DNA from: Saccharopolyspora erythraea NRRL 2338
Lineage (GTDB): Bacteria; Actinomycetota; Actinomycetes; Mycobacteriales; Pseudonocardiaceae
NCBI RefSeq assembly: GCF_000062885.1
Contig: NC_009142.1
Coordinates: 7,243,584-7,307,583, forward strand
DNA length: 64,000 bases
Reading direction: 5' to 3'
Part shown: positions 35,234 through 44,104 of the stretch, piece by piece
Layout of the letters: each line of letters starts with the position of its first letter
Numbering within the stretch: the first letter of the stretch is position 1
Made by a program: the position numbers and the translations under genes
Notes under the pieces: generated by a model
What the model saw: the letters and a program-made list of their open reading frames with translations, nothing else
Told to the model about the DNA's origin: nothing
Database searches by the model: none

Positions 35234-37525
35234 GTGTCGACAGCTCCGTCGGCAGGAATGCAGGGGCCCAGCGACGCGGAACTGATCGAGGCCGTGCGGC
35301 ACGGTTCGACCGACGCGTACGGCGAGCTCTACCAGCGGCACGTGACCGCCGCGTACAACATGGCCCGCCAGGTCGCCCGATCCGCGGCGGAGACCGACGA
35401 CCTGGTGTCGGAGGCGTTCGCGAAGGTCCTCGACACCCTGCGCGCGGGGCGCGGGCCGACGACGGCGTTCCGCGCCTACCTGCTCACGGCGGTGCGCAAC
35501 ACCGCCTACGACCGCACCCGCCGGGACAAGAAGCTGCACCTGGCGCCCGACGTCACCGAGGTCTCCGGCGCCGATGTCGGGGTCCCGTTCACCGACACCG
35601 CGGTCGACGGGCTCGAGCGCACGCTGGCCGCCCAGGCGTTCTCCCGGCTGCCGGAGCGCTGGCAGACCGTGCTCTGGCACGTCGAGATCGAAGGGCAGTC
35701 GCCGTCGGAGGTGGCGCCCCTGCTGGGTCTGACGGCCAACGGCGTCTCCGCCCTGGCCTACCGCGCCCGGGAGGGACTGCGGCAGGCGTACCTGCAGGTC
35801 CACCTCGGGCAACTGGAGTCCGCGCCCGGCGTGGAGCACTGCCGGGCGACGATGGACCGGCTCGGCGCGTGGACCCGGCAGGGCCTGTCGAAGCGGGAGA
35901 CCGCGCAGGTCGAGAACCACCTGGACGGCTGCGACCGATGCCGGGCGCTGGCCGGCGAGCTGGCCGAGGTCAACGGCGCGCTGCACTCGATCATCGGCCC
36001 GCTCGTGCTCGGCGCGGGAGCCGCCGGGTACCTGGCGGTCTCCGGCGGTGCCGGAGCCGGGACGGCGGCCGCGGCCACCTCGGGCGCCGCCGGTGCGGCC
36101 GGCACCGCGCCGAGGCAGGCCGTCACGACGACGGCGTCCGGCGCCGCGCTCGTGGCGGCCGTCGCCCTCGGGCTGACCACGGTCACGGAGGTCCCGCGGC
36201 CGCTCGCGGCCGACCCGCCCCCGGTGCCCGCACCCGCGCAGCAGCCGCCACGACCACCGCAGCCGCCCAGGCCGAAGCCTCCGGCGCCGAAGCCGCAAAC
36301 GCCGCAGCCGCCGCCCGCGCCACCACCCGCCGTGGCGAACCTCAGCGCTACCGGACCGGCCGCGCCCATCCGGCTCGTCGCGGGTGGCGAAGCGGTTGCG
36401 CTGCCGATCACCATCCGCAACACCGGGTCGGGGCCGTCCGAGCCGGTGTCGACCGCGCTGTCGCTGCCGCCCGGGGTGTCGGCGACCGTGCCGGGCGCCG
36501 CGACCTCGAGACCCGCGACCCCGGTGCCACCGGCCGCGCCCGGACCGGCGTCGACGACCCCGCAGAGCGCGCTGGAGGCCGCCGCACCGGACGCGCAAGG
36601 ACCGCCGCTGCGCTGCGGGGGGCTCGCCGGTGGCATCGCCTGCACGACCGACCGGGGGCTCGCACCCGGCGAGACCATGGTGCTCAACTTCATGGTGCGC
36701 GCCGACCCGACGGCCACCAGCGGCGACATCACCGCCCGGGTCAGCGCGGGTCGGAGCGTCGAGCTGCGGCTGCCTGCGGTGGCGGTGGAGGTCCGGCCGG
36801 TGCGGCCCACCGACGGTGTCGACGTCGAGGTGGCGGCCTGGGAGGCGCCGTGGCTGGGCAGCCGCATCGAGATCGACGTCCGCAACACCGGTGGCGGCAG
36901 CGGGCGCGCGGAAGCCGTCGCTGAGCTGCCAGAGGGCGTGTCGGCGACCGGGCTGCCGCTGGAGTGCCAGGTCCGCCCCGACGACGAGCGGCGCATCCGG
37001 TGCGCGGCGGAGTTGGAGCCGGGCGAGGAGTTCGACGGCGTGGTGTGGCTCACCGCCGAGCCGCTGCTGTCCTGGCCGCACGAGTTCGATCACCACACCG
37101 GGTTCGCTTACCGCGAGATCACCGTCCCGGTGACCGCCACGCTCGGCACCGCGACCGACCGCGACACCACCGACGTGCGGCTGTGGTTCCCCTGGCACGG
37201 CTCGCCGGAGCCGGAGCCGGAACCGGGCATCCCGCCGCTGCCCGGTTCGGAGCCGACGGTGCCGCCCAGCGGGACGCCCGAGACGGAGCCGACCAGCGGC
37301 GCGGTGCCGATTCCCACGCCGCCGGTCCCGACCGGTGCGGAGGAGCCGAGCTCGACGAGCGAGGCGCCGGAGCCGTCACCGGCCGACGGCCCTCAGGACC
37401 CCGTGTGCCCGGCGCCGTGGCCGCTGCGCTCACCCGACGCCGGGTGCCCGCCACCGCTGCCGCTTCCGATCTCGGTTACGCCGCAGGACGCCGGCTCGCC
37501 CGGCAGGGGGTGGCCGTTCGGGTGA
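35234..37525 (+). CDS. ECF sigma factor fused to zinc-binding, membrane and extracytoplasmic domains
   Basis: A 763-residue protein. Residues 15-100 are sigma region 2 (AYGELYQRHVTAAYNMARQV, DDLVSEAFAKVLDTL), 125-190 region 4 (RLPERWQTVLWHVEIEGQSP then SEVAPLLGLTANGVSALAYR). A zinc-finger anti-sigma motif HxxxCxxC (His229, Cys233, Cys236) follows. A hydrophobic helix at about 300-317 precedes a Pro-rich spacer (325-366), DUF11/CARDB-like beta domains (about 368-640) and a Pro/Glu tail with a Cys-bearing end. The architecture suggests a membrane-tethered sigma factor that senses the outside and is released by proteolysis, as proposed for some large actinobacterial ECF groups. GTG 35234 is preferred. 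Confidence 0.85.
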   Translation: MSTAPSAGMQGPSDAELIEAVRHGSTDAYGELYQRHVTAAYNMARQVARSAAETDDLVSEAFAKVLDTLRAGRGPTTAFRAYLLTAVRNTAYDRTRRDKKLHLAPDVTEVSGADVGVPFTDTAVDGLERTLAAQAFSRLPERWQTVLWHVEIEGQSPSEVAPLLGLTANGVSALAYRAREGLRQAYLQVHLGQLESAPGVEHCRATMDRLGAWTRQGLSKRETAQVENHLDGCDRCRALAGELAEVNGALHSIIGPLVLGAGAAGYLAVSGGAGAGTAAAATSGAAGAAGTAPRQAVTTTASGAALVAAVALGLTTVTEVPRPLAADPPPVPAPAQQPPRPPQPPRPKPPAPKPQTPQPPPAPPPAVANLSATGPAAPIRLVAGGEAVALPITIRNTGSGPSEPVSTALSLPPGVSATVPGAATSRPATPVPPAAPGPASTTPQSALEAAAPDAQGPPLRCGGLAGGIACTTDRGLAPGETMVLNFMVRADPTATSGDITARVSAGRSVELRLPAVAVEVRPVRPTDGVDVEVAAWEAPWLGSRIEIDVRNTGGGSGRAEAVAELPEGVSATGLPLECQVRPDDERRIRCAAELEPGEEFDGVVWLTAEPLLSWPHEFDHHTGFAYREITVPVTATLGTATDRDTTDVRLWFPWHGSPEPEPEPGIPPLPGSEPTVPPSGTPETEPTSGAVPIPTPPVPTGAEEPSSTSEAPEPSPADGPQDPVCPAPWPLRSPDAGCPPPLPLPISVTPQDAGSPGRGWPFG

Positions 37526-37582
37526 ACCGGACGTTTCGGCGCAGGAGTCACCTGGTCGGAGCAAATCCGTAGACTCGGGGAC

Positions 37583-38113
37583 GTGTCCGTTGTCGAGTCG
37601 GTGCTCGCGCGCATCCCGCAGCCGTACCGCCGGATCGCCATCCGGCACCGTGAGCTGCTGAAATTCGGGTTGGTCGGCGGCGTCACCTTCTTCATCGACA
37701 CGGCCGTGTTCTACCTGCTGAAGCTGACCGTCCTGGACCCCAAGCCGGTGACCGCGAAGGTCGTCGCCGTGCTGGTGGCCACGATCGTGTCTTACGTGCT
37801 CAACCGGGAGTGGTCGTTCCGGACGCGCGGCGGACGGGAACGCCACCACGAGGCGACGCTGTACTTCGCCGTCAGCGGCATCGGCGTCGCCCTCTACGCG
37901 GCACCGCTGTGGATCTCCCGGTACGTGCTGCACCTGCAGACGCCGTTCACGACCCGCTTCGTGGAGGAGATCGCGGACTTCACCGCCGGGCAGATCGTCG
38001 GCCTGCTGGTCGGCATGGCGTTCCGCTGGTGGGCGTTCCGCAAGTGGGTCTTCCCCGACCAGAAGCAGGCCGCCCCGCAGGAGGAACGTCCGCTGAGCCT
38101 CAGCCGGCGCTGA
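37583..38113 (+). CDS. GtrA family membrane protein
   Basis: A 176-residue protein with four membrane helices and the GtrA pattern: LLKFGLVGGVTFFIDTAVFY, VSYVLNREWSFR, a third helix LYFAVSGIGVALYAAPLW, and GQIVGLLVGMAFRWWAFRKWVF. GtrA proteins are thought to move polyprenyl-phosphate-linked sugars across the membrane. The mycobacterial counterpart (Rv3277) occupies the same place next to purK. TAGACT (37570-37575) lies eight bases before the GTG, consistent with a leaderless message. Confidence 0.9.
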   Translation: MSVVESVLARIPQPYRRIAIRHRELLKFGLVGGVTFFIDTAVFYLLKLTVLDPKPVTAKVVAVLVATIVSYVLNREWSFRTRGGRERHHEATLYFAVSGIGVALYAAPLWISRYVLHLQTPFTTRFVEEIADFTAGQIVGLLVGMAFRWWAFRKWVFPDQKQAAPQEERPLSLSRR

Positions 38114-38158
38114 CCCGGCCTCCCCACCCCGAGTCACCGGAAGGGGCGTCTGGCGGGC

Positions 38159-39433
38159 TCACCGCGGGGTGGACTCGATCTTCCACGGCACGCCGAGCAC
38201 GTCGTCGGCGCGCGCCAGCGGCAGGAACACCTCGAACATCGCCGGCCGGGCCTTGCTCAGCTCCAACCGCCCGCCGTCGGCCTCGACCAGAGCGCGCGCG
38301 AGCGCGAGACCGACTCCGGTCGAGCCGCCCGCCGAGAAGCCGCGGTCGAAGACGAACGGCACGAGCTGGTCGGGCACCCCGGGACCGCCGTCGCCGACCT
38401 CCACCACGACCATGCCGCCGCCCTGCCGCGCGGTGAGCGTGACCGTGCCCTCGCCGTGGCGCAGCGCGTTGTCCAGCAGCACACCGATGGCCTCCCGCAG
38501 CCGCGCCGGGGTCGCGCGAGCCAGCAGCCCTTCGGGCAGCCGCAGCCGCAGCGTCCGGCCCTCCGCCTTGAGCGGGTCCCGCCACTCCGCGGCCACGTCG
38601 GAGAGCTGCGCCGACACGTCGAGCGGCTCGGCGTCCCTGGCGCGGGCCGCCGTGGCCGCCGCGAGCAGGTCGTCGAGCACCGCCGACAGCCGCTCCGCCT
38701 GCTCCAGCGCGGCCGACGCCTCCTCGGCGACGTCGGCGTCCTCGGTCTGGGTCAGCGCCTCCAGCCGCAGGTGCAGCGCGGTGAGCCTGCTGCGCAACTG
38801 GTGCGAGACGTCGCCGACCAGCTCGCGTTCCCGCTGCACCAGGTGCGACAGCGCCGCGCCGGAGGCGTCGAGCGCGTCGGCGACCCGGTCCAGCTCCGGC
38901 ACCTGGTGGCGCTTGGGGTCGGGCCGGAAGTCGCCCGCGCCGAGCCGCGCCGCCCGCGCAGCGACGTGGCGCAGCGGATCGGCCAGCCGCCTGGCGGTGA
39001 CCGTGGCCACGATCATCCCGGTCCCCGCCGACAGCACCACGAGCAGCAGCACCAGACCGGCGACCTGCAACTGCTGCGCCCGGACCGGAGCGCTGGGCGC
39101 GGCGATCGTGACGGTCCCGCTCTGGACCGTCGGCACCATCTCGACCAGCGGGTTCTCCCCCGGATCTGGGCCGTAGGTGTAGTCCTGGTGCTGGGTGCGC
39201 ACCACCAGCCGGGCACCACCGGGCACGGCCAGCCGCGCCGCGTTCAGGTCGATCGGCCGGCGCGAAGCGATCTGCTCGTCCAGCAGCGTCGCGATCTGCT
39301 GCGCGCGGGTGGTCAGGTCGCCGCTGGTGAAGTCCTCCACCAGCTTCAGCGCGCTGAAGCCCAGCGGCAGCCCCAGGACCGCCGCGGTGACCGCGACCGC
39401 GAGGAGGATCGACAGCAGGATCCGGGTGCGCAT
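38159..39433 (-). CDS. Sensor histidine kinase
   Basis: A 424-residue membrane kinase. Helices at about 4-24 and 122-146 flank an external sensor of about 95 residues; HAMP follows (147-200). The phosphoacceptor is His211 in LVGDVSHQLRSRLTALHLRL; the N box reads VLLDNALRHGEG and the G boxes VGDGGPGVPDQLVPFVFDRG and STGVGLALARALVEADGG. ATG 39433 lies two bases after the response-regulator stop, so the pair is one operon. The external domain has no recognised ligand-binding family. Confidence 0.93.
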   Translation of the reverse strand: MRTRILLSILLAVAVTAAVLGLPLGFSALKLVEDFTSGDLTTRAQQIATLLDEQIASRRPIDLNAARLAVPGGARLVVRTQHQDYTYGPDPGENPLVEMVPTVQSGTVTIAAPSAPVRAQQLQVAGLVLLLVVLSAGTGMIVATVTARRLADPLRHVAARAARLGAGDFRPDPKRHQVPELDRVADALDASGAALSHLVQRERELVGDVSHQLRSRLTALHLRLEALTQTEDADVAEEASAALEQAERLSAVLDDLLAAATAARARDAEPLDVSAQLSDVAAEWRDPLKAEGRTLRLRLPEGLLARATPARLREAIGVLLDNALRHGEGTVTLTARQGGGMVVVEVGDGGPGVPDQLVPFVFDRGFSAGGSTGVGLALARALVEADGGRLELSKARPAMFEVFLPLARADDVLGVPWKIESTPR

Positions 39434-39435
39434 GG

Positions 39436-40110
39436 TCAGTCGGCGTTGAAGCGGAAGCCGACGCCCCGGACCGTCGCGATGCGCTGGTCGTCGAACCGGC
39501 CGTTGCTGTCGCCGAGCTTTCGGCGCAGCCACGAGATGTGCATGTCGAGCGTCTTGCTGCCCTTCCGGCTGGGTTCGGGCCAGACCTCCTCGAGGATCTC
39601 CTCGCGGGTGACGACCTGGCCCGCGTGCTGCATCAGCACCCGCAGCAGCTCGAACTCCTTGTTCGCGAGCTGGATCTCGTGGTCGTCGACCAGCACCCGG
39701 CGCGCGGTCAGCTCCAGGCGGACGCCGGAGGCCTCCAGCGTCTCGGGCGACCCGCGCCGCAGCAGCGCGCGGATGCGCGCCATCAGCTCGGCGAGCCGGA
39801 ACGGCTTGGCGACGTAGTCGTCGGCGCCCGCGTCGAGCCCGACGACGAAGTCGACCTCGTCGGTGCGGGCGGTGAGCATCAGCACCGGTAGGCCCCGACC
39901 CTGGGCGCGCAACCGGCGGCAGACTTCCAGCCCGTCCATCTCCGGCAGCCCGAGGTCCAGCACCAGCAGGTCGACCCCGCCGGAGGACGCCGCCCGCAGG
40001 GCAGCCGGCCCGTCCCCGATCACCTCGACCGAGTAGCCCTCGCGTTGCAGTGCCCTCGACAACGGCACAGCGATGGCCGGGTCGTCTTCCGCCAGCAGCA
40101 CAACACTCAC
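39436..40110 (-). CDS. OmpR/PhoB-type response regulator
   Basis: A 224-residue regulator. The receiver has the acidic pair at EDD (8-10), the phosphoacceptor Asp52 in LLVLDLGLPEMDG, conserved Thr in LMLTARTDEVD, and Lys in DDYVAKPF. The C-terminal winged helix (about 130-222) ends in TVRGVGFRFNAD. It pairs with the kinase downstream. GTG 40110 is assigned. TACGCT (minus strand) lies six bases before it, so a leaderless transcript is possible. The regulon is unknown. Confidence 0.93.
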   Translation of the reverse strand: MSVVLLAEDDPAIAVPLSRALQREGYSVEVIGDGPAALRAASSGGVDLLVLDLGLPEMDGLEVCRRLRAQGRGLPVLMLTARTDEVDFVVGLDAGADDYVAKPFRLAELMARIRALLRRGSPETLEASGVRLELTARRVLVDDHEIQLANKEFELLRVLMQHAGQVVTREEILEEVWPEPSRKGSKTLDMHISWLRRKLGDSNGRFDDQRIATVRGVGFRFNAD

Positions 40111-40631
40111 GCCTCCAGCGTAGAGGGCGCCGAAGATCACGGGCGGCATACGGGCGAAACGTCGGAAGTGGCCGTCCGTGGCAGGATCGTCACCCACGAG
40201 TCCCGTCGATCAGGGCCGGTGAGAGCGGCTCGGCCGAGGTGAACCCGGAAGTCGCGCCACCGCCGGAAACCGGCCGCTGCGAGGCAGGCCGGCTGCGGTG
40301 GCCGGCGGTGCGGTGCGACGGGCGCGCGAGCCGGCGGAGCGAGAGTACCCGGCCGGGCGACGGCAGGCGGGCCGAGCGGTGGGCGCGGCCAGGCGGTAGA
40401 GGCGGCCGAGCGACGGAAGCGGGACGGTCGGCGGATGTGAGCCGGGTAATGGAAGCGGCCGGGCGGTAGAGCGACGGCGCGGGCCGGGCGACGGCAGGCG
40501 GACTGCGGAGTCAGGCGTCGGCGCGGGAACCGGCCGTAGTGGGCAGGCGGCGCGGGAACCGGCCGCGCCGCGGGCCGTGGCGCGCGAACCGGGCGGTGGT
40601 GGGTCTCGGCCGGGCGAATAGGGTGCGGGAC
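40111..40631. other. G-rich low-complexity intergenic region
   Basis: A 521-bp gap between the divergent response-regulator and HisN genes. I see no convincing gene. The plus strand is rich in G with degenerate short repeats: CGGGCGACGGCAGGCGG twice (about 40354 and 40485), CGGTAGAG twice, GCGCGGGAACCGGCC twice. Readings through it in several frames lack coding signatures. TAGGGT just before HisN could be its -10 box. Confidence 0.5.
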
Positions 40632-41405
40632 GTGACGGACCTCGAACTCGCCCTGCACCTGGCCGACGTCGCCGACGGGATCACCACCCGCCGGTTCCTG
40701 GCCAGGGACCTGTCGGTGGACCGCAAGCCGGACCGGACCCCGGTCACCGACGCCGACCTCGCGGTGGAGGACGCGGTGCGCGAGGTGCTGACCGAACGCC
40801 GTCCGGACGACGTGGTCGCCGGGGAGGAGCGCGGCGGCACCGCGGGCGAGGGCCGCGCGTGGGTCCTGGATCCCATCGACGGCACCAAGAACTTCCTGCG
40901 CGGCGTGCCGGCGTGGGCGACCCTGATCGCGCTGGTCGACGGCGGCTCCCCGACCGTCGGCGTGATCAGCGCACCGGCCCTTGGCAAGCGCTGGTGGGCC
41001 GCGGCTGGCGAGGGCGCCTGGAGCAGCACCGGAGGCGGTGCCGCGAAGCGCATCTCGGTGTCCGGTGTCCAGGAGATCTCCGACGCCTACGTCTCGACCA
41101 CGCACCTGGGCACCTGGGTGGAGTACCACTCCAGGGAGTCCTACCTGCGCCTGGTCGACGCCTGCTGGGAGAACCGGGCCTTCGGCGACTTCTGGCAGCA
41201 CTGCCTGGTCGCGGAGGGCGCGATCGACCTCGCCGCGGAACCGATCGTCAACCCGTGGGACGTCGCGGCGGCGAAGGTGATCGTCGAGGAGGCCGGTGGC
41301 CGGTTCTCCGACCTCACCGGTCAGCCCCGCTACGACGGCGGCACCGCGCTGTCCTCCAACGGCCACCTGCACGGCACCGCGCTCGGGCTGCTCGGTCAGC
41401 CCTGA
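40632..41405 (+). CDS. hisN: Inositol-monophosphatase family phosphatase, HisN-type histidinol-phosphatase
   Basis: A 257-residue member of the IMPase superfamily. Metal-binding residues are in AGEERGG, WVLDPIDGTKNFLRGVP and the C-terminal NPWDVAAAKVIVEEAGG. Similarity to actinobacterial HisN suggests dephosphorylation of histidinol phosphate; inositol monophosphatase activity is the main alternative. The GTG at 40632 begins the conserved region. No other histidine genes are nearby. Its 3' end overlaps the candidate immunity gene by ten bases. Confidence 0.85.
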   Translation: MTDLELALHLADVADGITTRRFLARDLSVDRKPDRTPVTDADLAVEDAVREVLTERRPDDVVAGEERGGTAGEGRAWVLDPIDGTKNFLRGVPAWATLIALVDGGSPTVGVISAPALGKRWWAAAGEGAWSSTGGGAAKRISVSGVQEISDAYVSTTHLGTWVEYHSRESYLRLVDACWENRAFGDFWQHCLVAEGAIDLAAEPIVNPWDVAAAKVIVEEAGGRFSDLTGQPRYDGGTALSSNGHLHGTALGLLGQP

Positions 41406-41698
41406 GCCTGCGTCCCGCCTGCCGGGGTGCCCGCGGAGTCGAGCGGTCCCACGACCCCGCGCAGCGCCTGCGTCCAGGTCAGCCTGCCGAACAGGTAGAA
41501 GCACGCGACCTGTTCGCTGCTGAACCTGGCCCAGTCGTAGCGGTTGCCGTGCTCGCGCCAGAAAACCTCCCAGCCGGCGACGCCGTCGACGTCCTCGCGG
41601 ACCAGGCACCACCGGTCGTCGGCCTCGGCTCCGACCGAGACCAACGCGGGCGGCACGCCCATCGACTCCAGCCAGCCGAGCACGGATTCGCTGTTCAC
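41396..41698 (-). CDS. Candidate immunity protein for the TNT-domain toxin
   Basis: A 100-residue soluble protein, rich in Trp and acidic residues: SVLGWLESMGVPPALVSVGA, WCLVREDVDGVAGWEVFWRE, then YDWARFSSEQVACFYLFGRL. It belongs to no family I can name. Its GTG start overlaps the toxin stop by four bases (GTGA), so the two are made together. Position directly after a TNT toxin, size and lack of export signals fit an immunity factor, as in mycobacterial cpnT-IFT; this is inference from context, not from sequence similarity to known IFT. Confidence 0.6.
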   Translation of the reverse strand: MNSESVLGWLESMGVPPALVSVGAEADDRWCLVREDVDGVAGWEVFWREHGNRYDWARFSSEQVACFYLFGRLTWTQALRGVVGPLDSAGTPAGGTQAQG

Positions 41699-44097
41699 AG
41701 CCTGACGTCCTCCTCTGCTGCCGCCTGCGCCCGGTCGATGCGCAGGGTCTGCGCCTCCGCCGTCTCGAGTTCCTCGGTCAGCTCCACCAGATACCCCAGC
41801 GCCACCAGATCGTCGACCGGGTAGGTCGTGCGGTAGCGGACACCGCCGCCCGGCTGGCAGAACCACGGCGCGGCGACGCTCTGCCACACCGGCAGTTCCC
41901 GCAGCACTCGGTAGCGCCGGTAGGCGCGTTCGAGGTACGCGGGCGGCTGCGAGCGCTGCGAGAACGCGGCCGCCACCGCGGAGAGCACCCGCCCTTCGCC
42001 GTCGCCGACGCGATCGACCACCTCGTCCGGGGGCAGGACGACGGGTTCGCCCGCCTCCACCCCGCCTTCCGGATGGGCGTCGGCCGGCGGCCACACGTGG
42101 TCGCCCTGCTTCGTGACGTACCGGCGCTCCCACTCGATCTCGCTGAGCTCGCCGAGCGGATCGTGCGTCGCGACCAGCTCCTCCGGCACCGGTGCCGGGT
42201 CCGCCCGCTCGAGATCGCCACCACCGCGCGCGTCGCGAGCGCGGAGCCGCGCGAGCGCGTCGGTGTCGTCGACCAGATCCGCCTGCGGGTGGTCCTGAGG
42301 TGGGAACCGCCCGGCGGCGTCGGCCTCCTCCCGGCACACCTGGGTGCTCGCCCGGCTGGCCGCCACCGGCATGTGGCCGATCGGGAACTGGTGCAGCACG
42401 AACGCGAGGACCTCGGGATCACGTTCGTTGCGCCGGGGAACCCGCGGCGGCGGTTCCGGATGCGCACCGGGCGGTGGCTGGAACTGCCCACCGCCGGGCC
42501 CCATCCGCGGGTGCTGCGGCTGCTGGCCGTGGCGGCCGGAGTGCGGGTTGTGACCGTGACCCTGGTAGCCGGCCGGTGGGCCCTGCGGCCCGGGCTGCCC
42601 CTGGAAACCGGGACCACCCCGATACTGCCCGGGCCCCGGGTTCCCCTGGCGCACGGGCGGACCGCTCTGTCCCTGGTGGACCGGCACGGCCGGGCTTGCC
42701 GGGTTCGCGGGCTTGGACGGCGGCTGCTGCTGTTGCTGCTGTTGCTGCGGTGGCTGTTGCTGCGGCGGCGCGTAGCTCGGCGGGCGCGGCGGCGGAGCGA
42801 CCGGAGGTCGCGACGGCTGCGCTCCCGGCGCGCCGGGAGCGGCGGGCGCGGCACCGCCCGGCGGCGGCACGAAGTGCCCGCCCGCGGGCGGGGCGAAGCC
42901 CTGCGGCGCCGGCGCGCCGGGAGCCGGCGGGGGCGGCGGAGCCGCCGCGCCGGACGGCGCGGAGGGCGGCGACGCCCACGCCTGGTGCACGGAGTGCGGG
43001 GCGGTGGTGGAGGCCGGGTCCTCGCCGGTGGCGGCCCAGCCGGGCTGGGCCCCGGCGACGGGGACCGGGCCGGTGCCCGCGTCGGCGAGGCCGGAGGCCC
43101 AGGAACCGGCGCTGATGTGGACCGGGCCGGTGTGCTCGGCGTCGGCCTGCCAACGGCCGGCCCCCTGCCCCTGCCCATCGGCCGCCTGACCAACCCCATC
43201 GGCAGCCTGACCCAGCCCGTCGGCGGCCTGACCTGCCGCGCCGGCGGATTGGCCCACGGCTTCCGCTCCGGCCTGCGCGACGCCCTCCGCTCCGGCCTCG
43301 GCCGCACCGCCCGCGCTCGCCGCCGACCCCGCGACGGCGTCGCCGACCTGCGCGGTCGTCCGGCCGAGTTCCGCAGACGCGTCCCCCGCGAGGCCGCCGG
43401 CCCCGTCCACGACGGACGCCGAGGCCAGTTCTCCCACAGCGCCCGGCACTGACCCCGCCGTCCGCGCGATCGGGGTCAGCACGTCCTGGGCGGCTGCGGA
43501 CGCACCGCTCAGCGCGCTGCCCCCGGCACCGACCGTGGACTCCACTGTGGACAAGGCGCCCGACGTCAAGTCGAGCGCGCCCCCGGAATCCACCGTCACG
43601 CCGCTGTCGATGTCCACCGCGCGGGTCAGGGTGTCGTGCACCTGCGCCAGTCCCGCCGCCGCGCGCCGGACCGCCGCGTCGAGCTCGCCCAGAGCCTGCG
43701 GGTGCCCGGCCGCCGTGGCCTGCTCGGCGGCGTCGGTGCTCTTGGCCAGCGCCACCAGCTCGCGCACCATCCGGACCTTGGCCGCGCCGATCTGCTCGGC
43801 GGCGTGGTCGAGGCGGTCCGCGGCGGCGACGCACTCGGCCGCCGTGCGCGGCAGCTCGCCGTCCTCGGTCACGAAGCGGTCCCACTCCCGCCGCGCGGCC
43901 TGAGCGGCGTCGCCCTCGAACGCCGCCAGCACGCCCTGCGCGGACGCGTCGGCGTCCCGGGCGAGCGCGTCGAGCGACCGCGCGGCCTCGCGCCACGCGG
44001 TGGCGGACTCGCGCATCGCGTCCTCGTCGCCCTCCGGCCAGCGCGCCCCGGCCCTGGCGGCGGCGTCCCGGAGTTCGGCGGGAAGCTCGATCCCCAT
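41695..44097 (-). CDS. WXG100-like / TNT-domain polymorphic toxin (CpnT-like)
   Basis: An 800-residue protein. Residues 1-200 are a helical WXG100-like region (LPAELRDAAARAGARWPEGD, ATAWREAARSLDALA). Residues 230-315 are Ala/Gly/Gln-rich; 375-555 are Pro/Gln-rich with a poly-Gln run. The C-terminal 640-775 resembles the tuberculosis necrotizing toxin domain (NAD+ glycohydrolase): SQRSQPPAYLERAYRRYRVL, then LPVWQSVAAPWFCQPGGGVR and YPVDDLVALGYLVEL. The Gln of CQPGGG is the likely counterpart of a catalytic residue. No signal peptide; export would be by a type VII system. ATG 44097 follows the WXG gene by seven bases. Confidence 0.85.
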   Translation of the reverse strand: MGIELPAELRDAAARAGARWPEGDEDAMRESATAWREAARSLDALARDADASAQGVLAAFEGDAAQAARREWDRFVTEDGELPRTAAECVAAADRLDHAAEQIGAAKVRMVRELVALAKSTDAAEQATAAGHPQALGELDAAVRRAAAGLAQVHDTLTRAVDIDSGVTVDSGGALDLTSGALSTVESTVGAGGSALSGASAAAQDVLTPIARTAGSVPGAVGELASASVVDGAGGLAGDASAELGRTTAQVGDAVAGSAASAGGAAEAGAEGVAQAGAEAVGQSAGAAGQAADGLGQAADGVGQAADGQGQGAGRWQADAEHTGPVHISAGSWASGLADAGTGPVPVAGAQPGWAATGEDPASTTAPHSVHQAWASPPSAPSGAAAPPPPPAPGAPAPQGFAPPAGGHFVPPPGGAAPAAPGAPGAQPSRPPVAPPPRPPSYAPPQQQPPQQQQQQQQPPSKPANPASPAVPVHQGQSGPPVRQGNPGPGQYRGGPGFQGQPGPQGPPAGYQGHGHNPHSGRHGQQPQHPRMGPGGGQFQPPPGAHPEPPPRVPRRNERDPEVLAFVLHQFPIGHMPVAASRASTQVCREEADAAGRFPPQDHPQADLVDDTDALARLRARDARGGGDLERADPAPVPEELVATHDPLGELSEIEWERRYVTKQGDHVWPPADAHPEGGVEAGEPVVLPPDEVVDRVGDGEGRVLSAVAAAFSQRSQPPAYLERAYRRYRVLRELPVWQSVAAPWFCQPGGGVRYRTTYPVDDLVALGYLVELTEELETAEAQTLRIDRAQAAAEEDVRL

Positions 44098-44104
44098 CCT
44101 CTGC

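Noticed and set aside
35152-36924. Second long plus-strand frame overlapping the sigma-factor gene
   Set aside because: Its Arg/Gly/Ala composition is typical of an off-frame reading of GC-rich DNA. The sigma-factor frame has clear domains.
40137-41612. Minus-strand frame across the G-rich gap and hisN
   Set aside because: It lies opposite the well-supported HisN gene and reads as Arg/Ala/Pro low complexity.
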